A program made the translations under genes and the position numbers. Under the pieces are notes generated by a model. It saw only the letters and a list, made by a program, of their open reading frames with translations. It did not search any database and was not told the DNA's origin. From Deltaproteobacteria bacterium (GTDB lineage Bacteria > JAGRBM01 > JAHCIT01): a stretch of 64,000 nt of DNA. Where the stretch lies: assembly GCA_026129095.1 (NCBI GenBank), contig JAHCIT010000003.1, forward strand, positions 124,001-188,000. Direction: 5' to 3'. Below are positions 63,934 through 64,000 of the stretch, in pieces. Each line of letters opens with the position of its first letter. Positions within the stretch are counted from its first letter, which is position 1.

Positions 63934-64000
63934 TTGATTCATGAGCGTCCACCTGATCCCACGTCCAAGAAGCTGGCGCTGCTGGACAAGATCGCCAACC
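63934..64000 (+). CDS. Partial gene at the window end
   Basis: An open frame starts at TTG 63934 with AAGGAG about ten bases upstream and reads IHERPPDPTSKKLALLDKIAN to the window edge. The composition looks coding, and the frame is closed by TAG just upstream. Too short to identify; a second candidate ATG at 63941 lies in another frame and looks less protein-like. The start is uncertain. Confidence 0.4.
   Translation, partial: MIHERPPDPTSKKLALLDKIAN

Noticed and set aside
1-64000. tRNA, rRNA, CRISPR, insertion sequences, prophage or toxin-antitoxin operon
   Set aside because: No cloverleaf-like segment in the gaps, no repeat-spacer pattern, no transposase or integrase motifs, and no small gene pair with toxin-antitoxin features apart from the weak SUKH-based idea listed as a finding.

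Overview
The window is a GC-rich (roughly 60 percent by eye), gene-dense bacterial chromosome segment with no rRNA, tRNA, insertion sequence, prophage or CRISPR array that I can see. The gene set points to a free-living Gram-negative bacterium of the deltaproteobacterial type (Desulfobacterota, Myxococcota, Bdellovibrionota, SAR324 or a related candidate lineage). Supporting traits are type IV pilus genes with a PilS/PilR pair, a phosphate-selective-type porin, TatA, the order rpsP-khpA-rimM-trmD-rplS, LL-diaminopimelate aminotransferase, B12-dependent ribonucleotide reductase, a PATAN/DUF4388 protein, an MJ0042 zinc-ribbon membrane protein and a PHA-type regulator (PhaR). I cannot assign a genus.

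Layout. 1-762: 3' end of citramalate synthase. 971-3693: ribosome and tRNA maturation operon closed by a clear terminator at 3716-3754. 3822-6711: membrane-spanning SMC/Rad50-like ATPase, RNase HII and YraN. 6718-10138 (minus): PEP synthase and a D-2-hydroxyacid dehydrogenase. 10268-19012: seven-gene alpha-glucan (glycogen) operon with GH57 enzymes, GlgC, GlgA, a GalT-like protein, a DUF4912 protein and an unknown leading gene; most junctions overlap by a few bases. 19019-27464: DsbA-like isomerase, AlaRS, PilT, RecX, a VTT membrane protein, a sugar epimerase and an ACT-malic enzyme. 27618-32092: PilC, PilS, PilR. 32108-37211: TatA, rhodanese-MoeB fusion, DapL, FolK, a membrane protein, PhaR. 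37647-43416: MJ0042 protein and NrdJ, the latter behind a long leader with two NrdR-box-like palindromes. 43467-46811: L,D-transpeptidase, a short-chain dehydrogenase, a SUKH-like protein with a histone-H1-like tail and a small unknown protein. 46826-53261: porin, RecJ, CoaE (minus) and two J-domain/TPR proteins. 53270-57696 (minus): NadK, RecN, N-acetylglutamate synthase-type GNAT and PmbA. 57778-64000: RarA, a secreted unknown, a copper-site lipoprotein, a PuuD-like membrane protein, an OFA-type MFS transporter and the start of an unidentified gene.

How the genes fit together. Most of the window is housekeeping: translation, DNA repair (RnhB, RecX, RecJ, RecN, RarA), cofactors (CoaE, NadK, FolK, MoeB) and central carbon metabolism (PpsA, malic enzyme). 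PEP synthase and malic enzyme handle C3/C4 carbon, the glucan operon stores and mobilises carbon as ADP-glucose-derived polymer, and PhaR hints at polyhydroxyalkanoate storage. The pilus genes give surface motility. The least explained parts are the membrane-anchored SMC-like ATPase, the SUKH/H1-tail protein with its small neighbour, the tandem J-domain proteins, the first gene of the glucan operon, a C10 tract beside the pilS ribosome binding site, and a disrupted-looking 5' end of the L,D-transpeptidase gene. I found no complete, convincingly new multi-gene system; the candidates are listed separately with the check that would decide each.
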